Shown here piece by piece: positions 7,772-15,390 of a stretch of 64,000 nucleotides of DNA. The stretch is from Amycolatopsis sp. FBCC-B4732. GTDB taxonomy: Bacteria; Actinomycetota; Actinomycetes; Mycobacteriales; Pseudonocardiaceae. Positions within the stretch are counted from its first letter, which is position 1. Each line of letters opens with the position of its first letter. Location of the stretch: positions 1,078,001 to 1,142,000 of the forward strand of contig NZ_CP095376.1 in NCBI RefSeq assembly GCF_023008405.1, given 5' to 3'. The notes beneath the pieces are model-generated. The model was not told the origin of the DNA. It did no database searches and saw only the letters and a list, made by a program, of their open reading frames with translations. A program made the translations under genes and the position numbers.

Positions 7772-8515
7772 TCAGTCCTCGTCGCCCAGGAGTCTTCGGA
7801 GGCGCCCGAGCGCGCGGTGCTGGGCGACGCGGACGGCGCCGGGGGTCGAGCCGACCGCCGCGGCCGTCTCCTCCGCCGACAGCCCGACCACGATCCGCAG
7901 CACGACGATTTCGCGCTGCTTCGCCGGGAGCACGTCCAGCAGCTTGGCCAGCCGCTCGTTCAGCTCGAACCGCAGCGCCCGCTGCTCGGGGCCGACGGCT
8001 TCGCTGACCCCGTCCGGGATCTCGGGGACCGGGTCGGTGCGGTTGCGCGCCGCGGCGCGGTGGGCGTCGGCCACCTTGTGCTGGGCGATGCCGTAGACGA
8101 ACGCGAGGAACGGCCGGCCCTGGTCGCGGTAGGAGGGCAGCGCGGTGAGCACGGCGAGGCACACCTCCTGCGCGACGTCGTCGGCCGAAGCGAACGAACG
8201 CTCGTGGCGCCCGACGCGGGCCCGGCAGTAGCGCACCACCAGCGGGCGGATGGTGGCCAGCAGCCGGGCGGTCGCGGCGTCGTCGCCGGCGATCGCGTCC
8301 GCGACCGGCTCGTCGTGCCGTCGCCAGTGCGACGGGAACGCGTCGGCGGGCTGCGCCGCGGCGATCTCCCGGACGAGCACCCTGCTGCGCACCCGCAGCA
8401 GGGTGCCTTCCACGTCGAGGCCGGCCCGCAGCGAGTCGTGCAGCGCGGTGTTGGACTCCCGCAGCAGCTCGGTGATCGCCCGGTCCCCGTACTCGGTTGC
8501 CGGCATGGTGCTCAC
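7772..8515 (-). CDS. sigD: RNA polymerase ECF sigma factor, SigD/ShbA type
   Basis: 247 aa. Region 2 (IRPLVVRYCRARVGRHERSF then ADDVAQEVCLAVLTALP and FVYGIAQHKVADAHR) and region 4 (LPAKQREIVVLRIVVGLSAE then GSTPGAVRVAQHRAL) closely follow mycobacterial SigD as I recall it; the streptomycete counterpart ShbA drives hrdB. An extra ~80 residues precede region 2. The GTG start at 8515 overlaps the stop of the upstream sigma-like gene (GTGA), implying translational coupling; an ATG at 8506 is an alternative. No anti-sigma gene of the RsdA kind follows: the next gene is a convergent lysR. Confidence 0.9.
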   Translation of the reverse strand: MSTMPATEYGDRAITELLRESNTALHDSLRAGLDVEGTLLRVRSRVLVREIAAAQPADAFPSHWRRHDEPVADAIAGDDAATARLLATIRPLVVRYCRARVGRHERSFASADDVAQEVCLAVLTALPSYRDQGRPFLAFVYGIAQHKVADAHRAAARNRTDPVPEIPDGVSEAVGPEQRALRFELNERLAKLLDVLPAKQREIVVLRIVVGLSAEETAAAVGSTPGAVRVAQHRALGRLRRLLGDED

Positions 8516-9000
8516 CTTTCCCTGTCCCGCTGGTCACCGGGTCGGGCGACCCGGAGGCGCCGGAGGCGCTCCCGCACGTGCCGGAGGGTGGACCGGACGG
8601 TCGCCGGTGCGATCCGCAGGGCCTCCGCGATCTGCGCCGGGGAGAACCCGTCGAGGGACCACGCCAGGACCATCCGCTGCCTGCCGGGCAGCGACGCGAG
8701 CAGCTCGATGAGCCCGGCGTGCTGGTCGACCAGCCCGGTGAGCTCGTCGTCGTCCCGCGGATCGCCCGCCAGGGTCCAGTCCGCCCGCGCGTCCCCCACG
8801 CCGTCGAGCAGCCGCCCCGCGACCCGGCGGACCCACGCGCGCGGGTCGTCGACGGTCGGCCACGCCTCCAGCGCGTGGACCATCGCTTCGGCGGCCGCGT
8901 CCCGCGCGGTCTCGACCTCGAACCCGGCCTTGCAGAGGAACGCCACCAGCGGCGCGAAGTCGGCGCGGAAGAACGCGTCGAAATCGTCGTGACCGCCCAC
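8512..9000 (-). CDS. Sigma-70 family ECF-like sigma factor
   Basis: 162 aa from a GTG at 9000, preceded by GAGGGG. The N-terminal half resembles ECF region 2 (DFDAFFRADFAPLVAFLCKA, then ARDAAAEAMVHALEAW and DPRAWVRRVAGR). The C-terminal half is a region 4 (LIELLASLPGRQRMVLAWSL, then IAPATVRSTLRHVRERLRRL). The DNA-contact part of region 2 is short and unusual, so it could be a regulator of, or alternative partner to, the downstream SigD. Its stop overlaps the sigD start by 4 nt, so both are made from one message. Confidence 0.8.
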   Translation of the reverse strand: MGGHDDFDAFFRADFAPLVAFLCKAGFEVETARDAAAEAMVHALEAWPTVDDPRAWVRRVAGRLLDGVGDARADWTLAGDPRDDDELTGLVDQHAGLIELLASLPGRQRMVLAWSLDGFSPAQIAEALRIAPATVRSTLRHVRERLRRLRVARPGDQRDRER

Positions 9001-9657
9001 GGACCCCTCACCACCCCTCGCCTCCACAAGGACAGGTGCGCCGAGGTGACCGCTACGTGTAACGATTCGATCAAGACTCCCCGGTAGGAGTAATGGCGCG
9101 CTTCTCCTTGGTGACACCTCGTGACGAATGACGACGGACAAGTCGGGTACCCGGGCTCGATGACCCACCGAGACGTGATCGAAAACCCGGTGCGGACGTC
9201 CGCGCGCCCGGGCGCCGATCGGCACCGGCCGGGTCCGCGAACGGCGGATTCCGGTCGCCGCGCCCCCGCCGGGAGCCGGGGCGCCGCCGACGACGGCACC
9301 GCACAGGCCGGCCGGCCGTGTTTCGGCCGCGCCTGGGGTGGAAAGCCGTGTGGAGCAAGGAAGAGACCCGTCGGCCGCAGCTGCTGACCGAGGCGATGGC
9401 CGGCACCCACCGGCGCCGGAGCGGCCGGCTCGCGCGGGGCGTGGCCGCGCCGATCGGGTGACGTGATCGACATCGAGATCCCGGGAAGAAGGGCGTACTC
9501 TCATGTGTTGCAGTCTTGGTTGCCCGGAGGGTGAGCCGGGGACCGAAGCCAAAACCCCTTGACCGATGCGGATATGCTCGCGCGTCCGCGGCGGTCAAGT
9601 CGGTTGACGCGCGATGACAATGGGAAACAGAAGAACCGAAGGAGGTGACTGAAGGAA
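9001..9657. other. Long intergenic region between sigma operon and whiB
   Basis: 657 bp without a convincing gene; short open frames here lack ribosome sites and codon bias. It must contain divergent promoters for the sigma-factor pair (minus strand) and whiB (plus strand). The whiB-proximal ~150 nt carries a strong hairpin at 9558-9599 and a near-perfect Shine-Dalgarno sequence (AAGGAGGTGACT, 9639-9650). I see no tRNA or recognisable riboswitch core. Confidence 0.6.
9558..9599 (+). promoter_or_regulatory. Leader hairpin upstream of whiB
   Basis: CTTGACCG (9558-9565) pairs with CGGTCAAG (9592-9599). Inside it GCGGA (9568-9572) pairs with TCCGC (9585-9589), giving a 13-bp interrupted stem about 60 nt before the whiB start. 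It may be an RNA element of a structured 5' leader or an operator; nothing in the sequence decides between these. Confidence 0.5.
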
Positions 9658-9921
9658 ATGGAAGCCACGATGACGGGCTGGGCGGAACTCGCGGCCTGCA
9701 AGGACGAGGACCCGGAACTGTTCTTCCCGATCTCCGCGGTAGGCCCCGGCGCCCGGCAGACAGTGCAGGCCAAGGCCGTGTGCGCACGCTGCCCGGTGCG
9801 CGCCGAATGCCTCGGCTACGCGCTCGACAACGGGCTCGACCACGGTGTTTTCGGCGGGACCACCGCCGAGGACCGACGCCGGCTGGCGCGCACCGCGCCG
9901 CAGCGGCACCGAGTGGCCTGA
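9658..9921 (+). CDS. WhiB-family iron-sulfur transcriptional regulator
   Basis: 87 aa. The four Fe-S ligands are present: C14, C42, C45 and C51 (C-X2-C-X5-C after the first Cys). The turn motif that is normally G-V/I-W-G-G reads GVFGG (residues ~63-67), and a short basic tail (RRRLARTAPQRHR) follows. WhiB proteins bind the primary sigma factor and act on promoters while sensing redox or nitric oxide. Two SD-like elements precede the ATG; an ATG four codons in is an alternative start. Its location next to sigD recalls the mycobacterial whiB3-sigD neighbourhood, but the protein sequence itself is not clearly WhiB3. Confidence 0.93.
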   Translation: MEATMTGWAELAACKDEDPELFFPISAVGPGARQTVQAKAVCARCPVRAECLGYALDNGLDHGVFGGTTAEDRRRLARTAPQRHRVA

Positions 9922-9999
9922 CCGCCGCCCGGTGACCTCTCCCGGCGGCCTCGAGCAATAACACCGAATCCGGAAGAAAATGGATCCGGGAGTGTGCGT

Positions 10000-10044
10000 G
10001 CCCGGGCGGGTGATTCCTGTGCGAATCACCCGCCCGGGCTTTTT
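10000..10044 (+). terminator. Strong intrinsic terminator after whiB
   Basis: A perfect 17-bp stem (10000-10016 with 10023-10039), a 6-nt loop CTGTGC and a five-T run (10040-10044). It lies 79 nt after the whiB stop and is palindromic, so it could also end the convergent sigma-factor gene at 10090. Confidence 0.93.
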
Positions 10045-10089
10045 CACGTCCGCGTTCGGGTCGCTATTCGCTGCGCACCGGGATCGCGT

Positions 10090-11079
10090 TCACCACGACG
10101 CGTGCTCACCCGGCCACGTTTCGGGCAGGTCCCAGGCGGCGGCCGGCACCGACTCGAACGCGGCCATCGCCGTGATCAGCCCGTCTTCGACCGTCAGCAC
10201 GCTGATCCCGAACCACCGGAAGCCGTCCTCGCCCGGCCGCCGCAGGTAGGTGGCCACGGCCGGGCGGCGGTTGGCGCGGACCGGCCGCATCCGGAACCGC
10301 CCGATGCAGTGCGGCGACGCCGGGTCCATCGAGAGCGACAGCGCCCGGATGATCGACGCGCGGTTGTCGAACCAAAGCGTGTACGGCGGCATGATCGCCT
10401 GGGCGTCTTCGCGCAGCAACTGCGCGACCGCGGCGGGGTCGCCGTTCTCGTACGCGGCGATGAACCGCTTGAGCAGCGCGGCTTCCTCGGCCGTCGGGTC
10501 GCCGGCCGTCCACTCGGCACGGCGCGCGGGCAGCCGCTCACGCAACGTCGTCCGCGCGCGCTGGAGCGCGCTGTTCGCCGAAGCCACGCTCGTCTCCAGC
10601 GCCGCCGCCGTCTCCTTCGCCGGCCAGCCGAGCACGTCGCGCAGGACGAGCGCCGCCCGCTGCCGGGGCGGCAGGTGCTGGAGCGCGGCCAGGTAGGCGA
10701 GCTCGATGGTCTCCCGGTCGACGACGGCGTCGTCCGGCCCGGCCCCGTCGAGCAGCCGGTCCGGGTACGGCTCGAGCCACGGCAGGTCGGCGGCCGCGAT
10801 CGGCCCGTCCGGCTCCCCGGCCGGCCCGAGCTGATCGGGCAGCACCCGCCGGGGCCGCCGGGCGAGGACGTCGAGGCACGCGTTCGTCGCGATCCGGTAC
10901 AGCCACGTGCGCGCGCTCGCCCGGCCTTCGAAGCCGTCGCGCGCTTTCCACGCCCGCAGGAACGTCTCCTGCGCCAGGTCCTCGGCGTCGCTCAGCGAGC
11001 CGAGCATCCGGTAGCAGTGCACCTGGATCTCCCGGCGGTGCCGCGCGACGAGCGTCTCGAAGTCCGGAGTGCGACCCAC
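10090..11079 (-). CDS. ECF sigma factor with C-terminal SnoaL-like domain (SigG type)
   Basis: 329 aa. Region 2 (QVHCYRMLGSLSDAEDLAQE, then FLRAWKARDGFEGRASARTW) and region 4 (LPPRQRAALVLRDVLGWPAK) occupy residues ~10-195. The last ~120 residues (AALLKRFIAAYENGDPAAVA onward) form a SnoaL/NTF2-like domain, the layout of the mycobacterial SigG group. In such factors the appended domain is thought to act in place of a separate anti-sigma factor. It is divergent from the SDR gene at 11119 across 39 bp. Confidence 0.92.
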   Translation of the reverse strand: MGRTPDFETLVARHRREIQVHCYRMLGSLSDAEDLAQETFLRAWKARDGFEGRASARTWLYRIATNACLDVLARRPRRVLPDQLGPAGEPDGPIAAADLPWLEPYPDRLLDGAGPDDAVVDRETIELAYLAALQHLPPRQRAALVLRDVLGWPAKETAAALETSVASANSALQRARTTLRERLPARRAEWTAGDPTAEEAALLKRFIAAYENGDPAAVAQLLREDAQAIMPPYTLWFDNRASIIRALSLSMDPASPHCIGRFRMRPVRANRRPAVATYLRRPGEDGFRWFGISVLTVEDGLITAMAAFESVPAAAWDLPETWPGEHASW

Positions 11080-11118
11080 CCGGGCACGCTAGCGCACCCG
11101 GGCTGCAAGACTGCTGCC

Positions 11119-11862
11119 GTGAGCGGAACGGTGCTGGTGCTGGGCGGACGCAGTGAAATCGGGCTGGCCCTGGCGAAACGCCTGGTCAGCGGGGACACCC
11201 GGCGGTTCGTGCTGGCCGCGCGGCCGGGCGCGGACCTGACCGCGGAGGTCGCCGCGCTGCGCGAGGCCGGCGCCGAAGCCGTCGAGACCGCGGACTTCGA
11301 CGCCGACGACCTCGCCGCGCATGGCCCCTTCCTGGAGAAGGTGGCGGCCGAGCACGGGCCCCTGGAGACGGTGGTGCTCGCCTTCGGCATCCTCGGCGAC
11401 CAGTCCCGCGCGGAAACCGACGCCGCCCACGCCGCGGCGGTCGTGCACACCGACTACGTCGCCCAGGTCGGCGTGCTGACCCACGCCGCGAACCTGCTGC
11501 GCGCCCAGGGCCACGGCACTCTGGTGGTGTTCTCGTCGGTGGCCGGGATCCGCGTGCGCCGCGCGAACTACGTCTACGGCTCGGCGAAGGCCGGTCTCGA
11601 CGGCTTCGCGAGCGGCCTCGCCGACGCCCTGCACGGCTCGGGTGTCCGCCTGCTGCTGGTCCGCCCGGGCTTCGTGGTCGGCCGGATGACCGACGGCATG
11701 GCGCCGGCACCGTTCTCGAGCACCCCGGACCAGGTGGCGGAGGCGACGGCGGCGGCGTTGCGGCGGGGCCGCGGCGTCGTGTGGGTGCCGGGCGTGCTCC
11801 GCCCGGTGTTCTTCGCGATGCGCCTCCTGCCGCGCGCGATCTGGCGCCGCATGCCCCGCTGA
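11119..11862 (+). CDS. SDR reductase similar to DprE2
   Basis: 247 aa. The Rossmann motif is LVLGGRSEIGLALA, the active site is S139/S140 with Y153-x3-K157 (YVYGSAKAGLDG), and the C-terminal tail is rich in Arg (LLPRAIWRRMPR). The pattern follows mycobacterial DprE2, the NADH-dependent reductase that completes decaprenyl-phosphoryl-arabinose synthesis, including VRRANYVYGS and the C-terminal P-R-x-I-W/F-R motif. No DprE1 gene is adjacent here, so it may be a paralogue acting on another lipid-linked keto-sugar. Confidence 0.82.
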   Translation: MSGTVLVLGGRSEIGLALAKRLVSGDTRRFVLAARPGADLTAEVAALREAGAEAVETADFDADDLAAHGPFLEKVAAEHGPLETVVLAFGILGDQSRAETDAAHAAAVVHTDYVAQVGVLTHAANLLRAQGHGTLVVFSSVAGIRVRRANYVYGSAKAGLDGFASGLADALHGSGVRLLLVRPGFVVGRMTDGMAPAPFSSTPDQVAEATAAALRRGRGVVWVPGVLRPVFFAMRLLPRAIWRRMPR

Positions 11863-11869
11863 GCCGGCC

Positions 11870-11889
11870 GCTGTGGCCAGCGCCACAGC
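11870..11889 (+). terminator. Probable terminator of the SDR gene
   Basis: GCTGTGGC (11870-11877), loop CAGC, GCCACAGC (11882-11889), then ACTTT. The 8-bp perfect stem sits 8 nt after the SDR stop codon; its U-tract is weak. Confidence 0.6.
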
Positions 11890-11932
11890 ACTTTCCCGTG
11901 CGCGCGCCGGTGCGGTCCGTAGCGAAAACCGA

Positions 11933-11987
11933 CCGATCGGCTCGAACCGGCTCGGCCGATCGGGCAGCGTCACGACCTTCCTACAAT
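11933..11987 (+). promoter_or_regulatory. Putative promoter of the LCP gene with paired octamers
   Basis: Two self-complementary octamers CCGATCGG (11933-11940 and 11956-11963) lie 23 bp apart. The second occupies the -35 position relative to a good -10 TACAAT (11982-11987). No consensus -35 is seen, which suggests activator-dependent or alternative-sigma control. The message would have a leader of about 70 nt before the GTG at 12064. Confidence 0.45.
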
Positions 11988-12063
11988 TTTCTCAGGTGAT
12001 TCCCAGCTAACCCGGTGATCCTCGAAGGAGGGGATCCACCCGAGGGAAGCAAGGGGAAGTGTC

Positions 12064-13260
12064 GTGCTGCTGTCGTCCCGGGGGCGCCGCATCGGCGGGC
12101 GCGTGGCCATCGGCGTCGTGTCGACGCTGGTGCTCGCCGCCACCGGGTACGCGTGGACGCAGCTGAGCAAGCTGGACGCGGGCATCGTCACCGCGGACGT
12201 CATCCCGCCCTCGGCGCAGATCGACGAGCAGGACGCGATTCCCGGCGAACCGCTCAAAGCGGCCCAGAACATCCTGCTCGTCGGGATCGACGCGCGCACG
12301 GACGCGTACGGCAACCCGTTGCCGCAGAACGTGCTCGACGCGTTGCACGCCGGCAGCAGCGACGACGGCGGCGACACCACCGACACGATGATCGTCGTGC
12401 ACATCCCGGCCGGCGGCGCGGCGGCCACCGCCATCTCCATCCCGCGCGACTCCTATGTGGACATCGCGGGCGGGTACGGCAAGCACAAGATCAACTCGGC
12501 GTACAGCCGCGGCAAGAACGCCTCGATGTCCGGTCTGCGCGCCGAAGGCCTGAGCGGCGCGCAGCTGGAGGTCGCGGCGAACGCGGCGGGCGCGAAGACG
12601 GCGATCCAGACCGTCGAGAAGTTCACCGGGCTGACCATCAACCACTACGCGGCGATCAACCTCGCCGGGTTCGACGCGCTGTCGCAGGCGGTCGGCGGCG
12701 TCGAGGTCTGCCTCAAGGCGCCGGTGCACGACAGCTACTCGGGCGCGGACTTCGCGGCCGGACCGCAGACGCTGTCCGGGGCACAGGCGCTCGCGTTCGT
12801 CCGGCAGCGCCACGGCCTGGCCAACGGCGACCTCGACCGGATCGCGCGGCAGCAGGCGTTCCTGTCCGGGATGGCGAAGAAGGTGCTGAACGCGGGCACC
12901 TTCACCGACGTCTCGAAGCTGAACTCGCTGGTCGGCGCGGTGCAGGGCGCCGTGGTGCTGGACAAGGGCTGGGACGTCCTGAGCTTCGCGCAGCAGCTGC
13001 GGGGGATGACCTCGGGCGCGATCGCGTTCGCCACCATCCCGGTGCAGAGCCTGTCGCTGCAGACGCCGTCCGACGGCGACGCGGTGAAGGTCGACCCGGC
13101 GCAGGTCCAGCAGTTCGTGCGCACGGCGATCAGCACGCCCGCGGTCCAGGCCTCGGGCGACGACACGACCGGCGGCGTCAAGCCGGTCGCGGCGACCACC
13201 ACCCGGACGCCGGACAGCAAGCAGCCGGCGACCAGTACGGCCGCCGGCTGCGTGAACTAG
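12064..13260 (+). CDS. LytR-CpsA-Psr (LCP) family cell-envelope ligase
   Basis: 398 aa. An N-terminal membrane anchor (~residues 8-30) precedes the extracellular LCP domain: NILLVGIDART, then DTTDTMIVVHI, ISIPRDSYVDI, HKINSAY, and LDRIARQQAFLSGMAKKVL further on. LCP enzymes transfer lipid-linked glycopolymers (arabinogalactan or teichoic acids) to peptidoglycan. The Arg residues of IPRDSYV and QRHG/LDRIARQQ are the usual phosphate ligands and are present. The C-terminal ~45 residues are Thr/Ala-rich and low complexity. GTG start with AAGGGGAAG upstream. It is convergent with the acyl-CoA dehydrogenase gene, 4 nt apart. Confidence 0.93.
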   Translation: MLLSSRGRRIGGRVAIGVVSTLVLAATGYAWTQLSKLDAGIVTADVIPPSAQIDEQDAIPGEPLKAAQNILLVGIDARTDAYGNPLPQNVLDALHAGSSDDGGDTTDTMIVVHIPAGGAAATAISIPRDSYVDIAGGYGKHKINSAYSRGKNASMSGLRAEGLSGAQLEVAANAAGAKTAIQTVEKFTGLTINHYAAINLAGFDALSQAVGGVEVCLKAPVHDSYSGADFAAGPQTLSGAQALAFVRQRHGLANGDLDRIARQQAFLSGMAKKVLNAGTFTDVSKLNSLVGAVQGAVVLDKGWDVLSFAQQLRGMTSGAIAFATIPVQSLSLQTPSDGDAVKVDPAQVQQFVRTAISTPAVQASGDDTTGGVKPVAATTTRTPDSKQPATSTAAGCVN

Positions 13261-13264
13261 CCCG

Positions 13265-14455
13265 TCACACGAACGCGGACTGCCCCGTGATCGCCTTCCC
13301 GACGATCAGGGTGTTCATCTCGCGCGTGCCCTCGAACGAGTAGATCGCTTCGGCGTCGGCGAAGAACCGCGCGACGTCGTATTCGAGCACGATCCCGTTG
13401 CCGCCGAAGATCTCCCGGCTCCAGGCGACGACCTCGCGCATCCGCGAAGTGACGAACGCCTTGGCCAGCGACGACTGCTCGTCCTTGAAGATCCCGGCGT
13501 CCTGCAGGCGGGCGAGCTGCACCAGCATGCCCCACGACGCGGTGATGTTGCCGAGGCTCTTCACGAGCAGGTCCTGCACCAGCTGGAACCGCGCGATCGG
13601 GCGGCCGAACTGCTTGCGCTCCTGCGAGTAGGCCAGCGCGGCTTCGTAGGCGCCGATCATCACGCCCAGCGCCTGCCAGGCGACCCCGCCGCGGGTGGCG
13701 CGCAGGATCTCGGCGACGTCGCGGAAGGAGTCGATGCCCTGCAGGCGGTTCGCCTCCGGCACGCGGACGTCGGTCAGGGTGATCTCGGCGTTCTCGACGA
13801 TCCGGAACGCCGTCTTGCCCTGGATCTTCTCCGGCACGAAGCCGGGCATGCCCTTCTCGACGACGAACCCCTTGACGTGGTTGTCGTCCAGGTCGCGGGC
13901 CCACACGACGACGTAGTCGGCGAAGGTCGCGTTGCCGATCCACTTCTTCGCGCCGTTGAGGATCCAGGTGTCTCCGGTCCGCTTGGCCGTGGTGCGCATG
14001 CCACCGGCCACGTCGGACCCGCCGAGCGGCTCGGTCATCGCGAACGCGCCGATCTTGTCCATCGCCGCCATCTCGGGCAGCCAGCGGTCGCGCTGTTCCT
14101 GGCTTCCACCGCTGTAAATCGAGTACATCGCGAGTCCGTTGTGGACACCGAAGAACGTCGCCACGGACGCGTCCGTGCGGCTCATCTCCATCGCCATCAT
14201 GCCGGTGAGCAGGTGGCTGACGGCGGGCTTGTGCTCGCCGTAGCCCTCGTACGGCAGGCCGGCGAGACCGCTTTCGCGGAACATGCCGATGAGTTCCTTC
14301 GGGAAGGTGCCGGCTTCCCAGTTCTCGTTCACCAGCGGCTTGACGTCGTTCGTCATGAACTCGCGCGCCTTCACGAGCAGCTTGCGCTCGTCGTCGGCGA
14401 GCAGCGCCTCGAAGTCGTAGAAGTCGGCGGTCAGCTTGTCCTTCAGCGGTTCCAT
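13265..14455 (-). CDS. Acyl-CoA dehydrogenase, glutaryl-CoA dehydrogenase-like
   Basis: 396 aa, full-length. FAD/substrate segments include FAMTEPLGGSDVAGGMRTTA, WILNGAKKWIGNATF and the C-terminal IFGGNGIVLEY. The catalytic-base position lies in SFEGTREMNTLIVGKAITG, matching the YEGTHD-type site of glutaryl-CoA dehydrogenases and their relatives. It may oxidise a short-chain or dicarboxylic acyl-CoA; decarboxylating activity cannot be inferred from sequence alone. It is the last gene of the CoA operon, starting 1 nt after the dehydrogenase stop at 14457. Confidence 0.9.
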   Translation of the reverse strand: MEPLKDKLTADFYDFEALLADDERKLLVKAREFMTNDVKPLVNENWEAGTFPKELIGMFRESGLAGLPYEGYGEHKPAVSHLLTGMMAMEMSRTDASVATFFGVHNGLAMYSIYSGGSQEQRDRWLPEMAAMDKIGAFAMTEPLGGSDVAGGMRTTAKRTGDTWILNGAKKWIGNATFADYVVVWARDLDDNHVKGFVVEKGMPGFVPEKIQGKTAFRIVENAEITLTDVRVPEANRLQGIDSFRDVAEILRATRGGVAWQALGVMIGAYEAALAYSQERKQFGRPIARFQLVQDLLVKSLGNITASWGMLVQLARLQDAGIFKDEQSSLAKAFVTSRMREVVAWSREIFGGNGIVLEYDVARFFADAEAIYSFEGTREMNTLIVGKAITGQSAFV

Positions 14456-14456
14456 G

Positions 14457-15377
14457 TCAGTTCTCCTCCACTGCGTGCAAAACGGCGAGCTGCTTGCGGT
14501 CGCGCGTCTCGGCCAGGTCCGAGTACGTGGAGGAGCCGTAAGCGGTTTCGACGGCTTCGATCAGCCGTTCCTGCTCTTCGGGGCTCTGGCTGGGGGTGCC
14601 CAGCCCGGCCCACATCTTCTTCATGGACTTGCCGATGTGCTCGGCCATGTGCCGGTAGCCGCCGGGGCCGCCGCCGAGGTGCGAGCCGAGGAACGGCCCG
14701 ACCGTGGCCCAGCGGATGCCGAGCGAGTTCGTGATGACCTTGTCGAGCTCTTCCGGCGTCACGACACCCTGCTCGACGAGGTAGATCGCCTCGCGGCTCA
14801 GCGCGTTCTGCAGCCGGTTGCCGACGAACCCGGGCATCTCCTTGCGCTCCACGACCGGCGTCCGGCCGAGGAAGGTGTAGAACTCGACGGCCCGCTCGAC
14901 CGACTCGTCGCTGGTGCGCTCGCCGGGGACGACCTCGACCAGCGGGATCAGGTGCGGCGGGTTGAACGGGTGTCCGATGAGGACCCGGCTGCCGTCGATC
15001 TCCTCGGTGAACGCGGTCGAGGGGATGGCGCTCGACGAACTCAGCAGCAGCGCGTGCTGCGGAGCTTCCTCGACGAGCTGCTTGAACAGGTCCTTTTTGA
15101 ACTCGACGTTCTCGGGCCCGTTCTCCTGCACCACATCCGCTTCTTTCACTGATTCAGTGACGCTTTCGGCGATGCTCACCCGGCTCGCCAGCTCGGCGGC
15201 GGTGGTGCCCAGGTGCGGTGCGAACGTCTTCAGCGCTTCGGCGATGGCGTCGGCGAGATCCGGGCGGGGGTCGGTGACGCGGACGGTGAGACCGTGGCTC
15301 GCGAACAGCGCCGTCCAGGACAGGCCGATCGTGCCGGCACCGACGACTGCCGCGTTCTTCACGACTGTGTCATTCAT
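14457..15377 (-). CDS. 3-hydroxyacyl-CoA dehydrogenase family protein (carnitine dehydrogenase/lambda-crystallin-like)
   Basis: 306 aa. The N-terminal Rossmann fold (NAAVVGAGTIGLSWTALFAS) binds NAD. LLLSSSSAIPSTAF, GHPFNPPHLIPLVEVVPG and MPGFVGNRLQNALSREAIYL contain the conserved Ser, His and Asn of the family. The single, short form matches L-carnitine 3-dehydrogenase, L-gulonate dehydrogenase and lambda-crystallin better than fatty-acid FadB enzymes, so the substrate may be a free 3-hydroxy acid rather than a CoA ester. Its position next to a decarboxylase for beta-keto acids fits that reading. Confidence 0.85.
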   Translation of the reverse strand: MNDTVVKNAAVVGAGTIGLSWTALFASHGLTVRVTDPRPDLADAIAEALKTFAPHLGTTAAELASRVSIAESVTESVKEADVVQENGPENVEFKKDLFKQLVEEAPQHALLLSSSSAIPSTAFTEEIDGSRVLIGHPFNPPHLIPLVEVVPGERTSDESVERAVEFYTFLGRTPVVERKEMPGFVGNRLQNALSREAIYLVEQGVVTPEELDKVITNSLGIRWATVGPFLGSHLGGGPGGYRHMAEHIGKSMKKMWAGLGTPSQSPEEQERLIEAVETAYGSSTYSDLAETRDRKQLAVLHAVEEN

Positions 15378-15390
15378 GCTGTGCTCCCCT

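Noticed and set aside
9121..9387. 88-aa plus-strand open frame in the sigma-whiB gap
   Set aside because: No ribosome site, no recognisable domain and a random-looking composition; could be revisited with expression data.
9500..9600. c-di-AMP (ydaO) or other known riboswitch in the whiB leader
   Set aside because: Only a few G-rich words are similar; the conserved core of the ydaO or cobalamin classes could not be traced.
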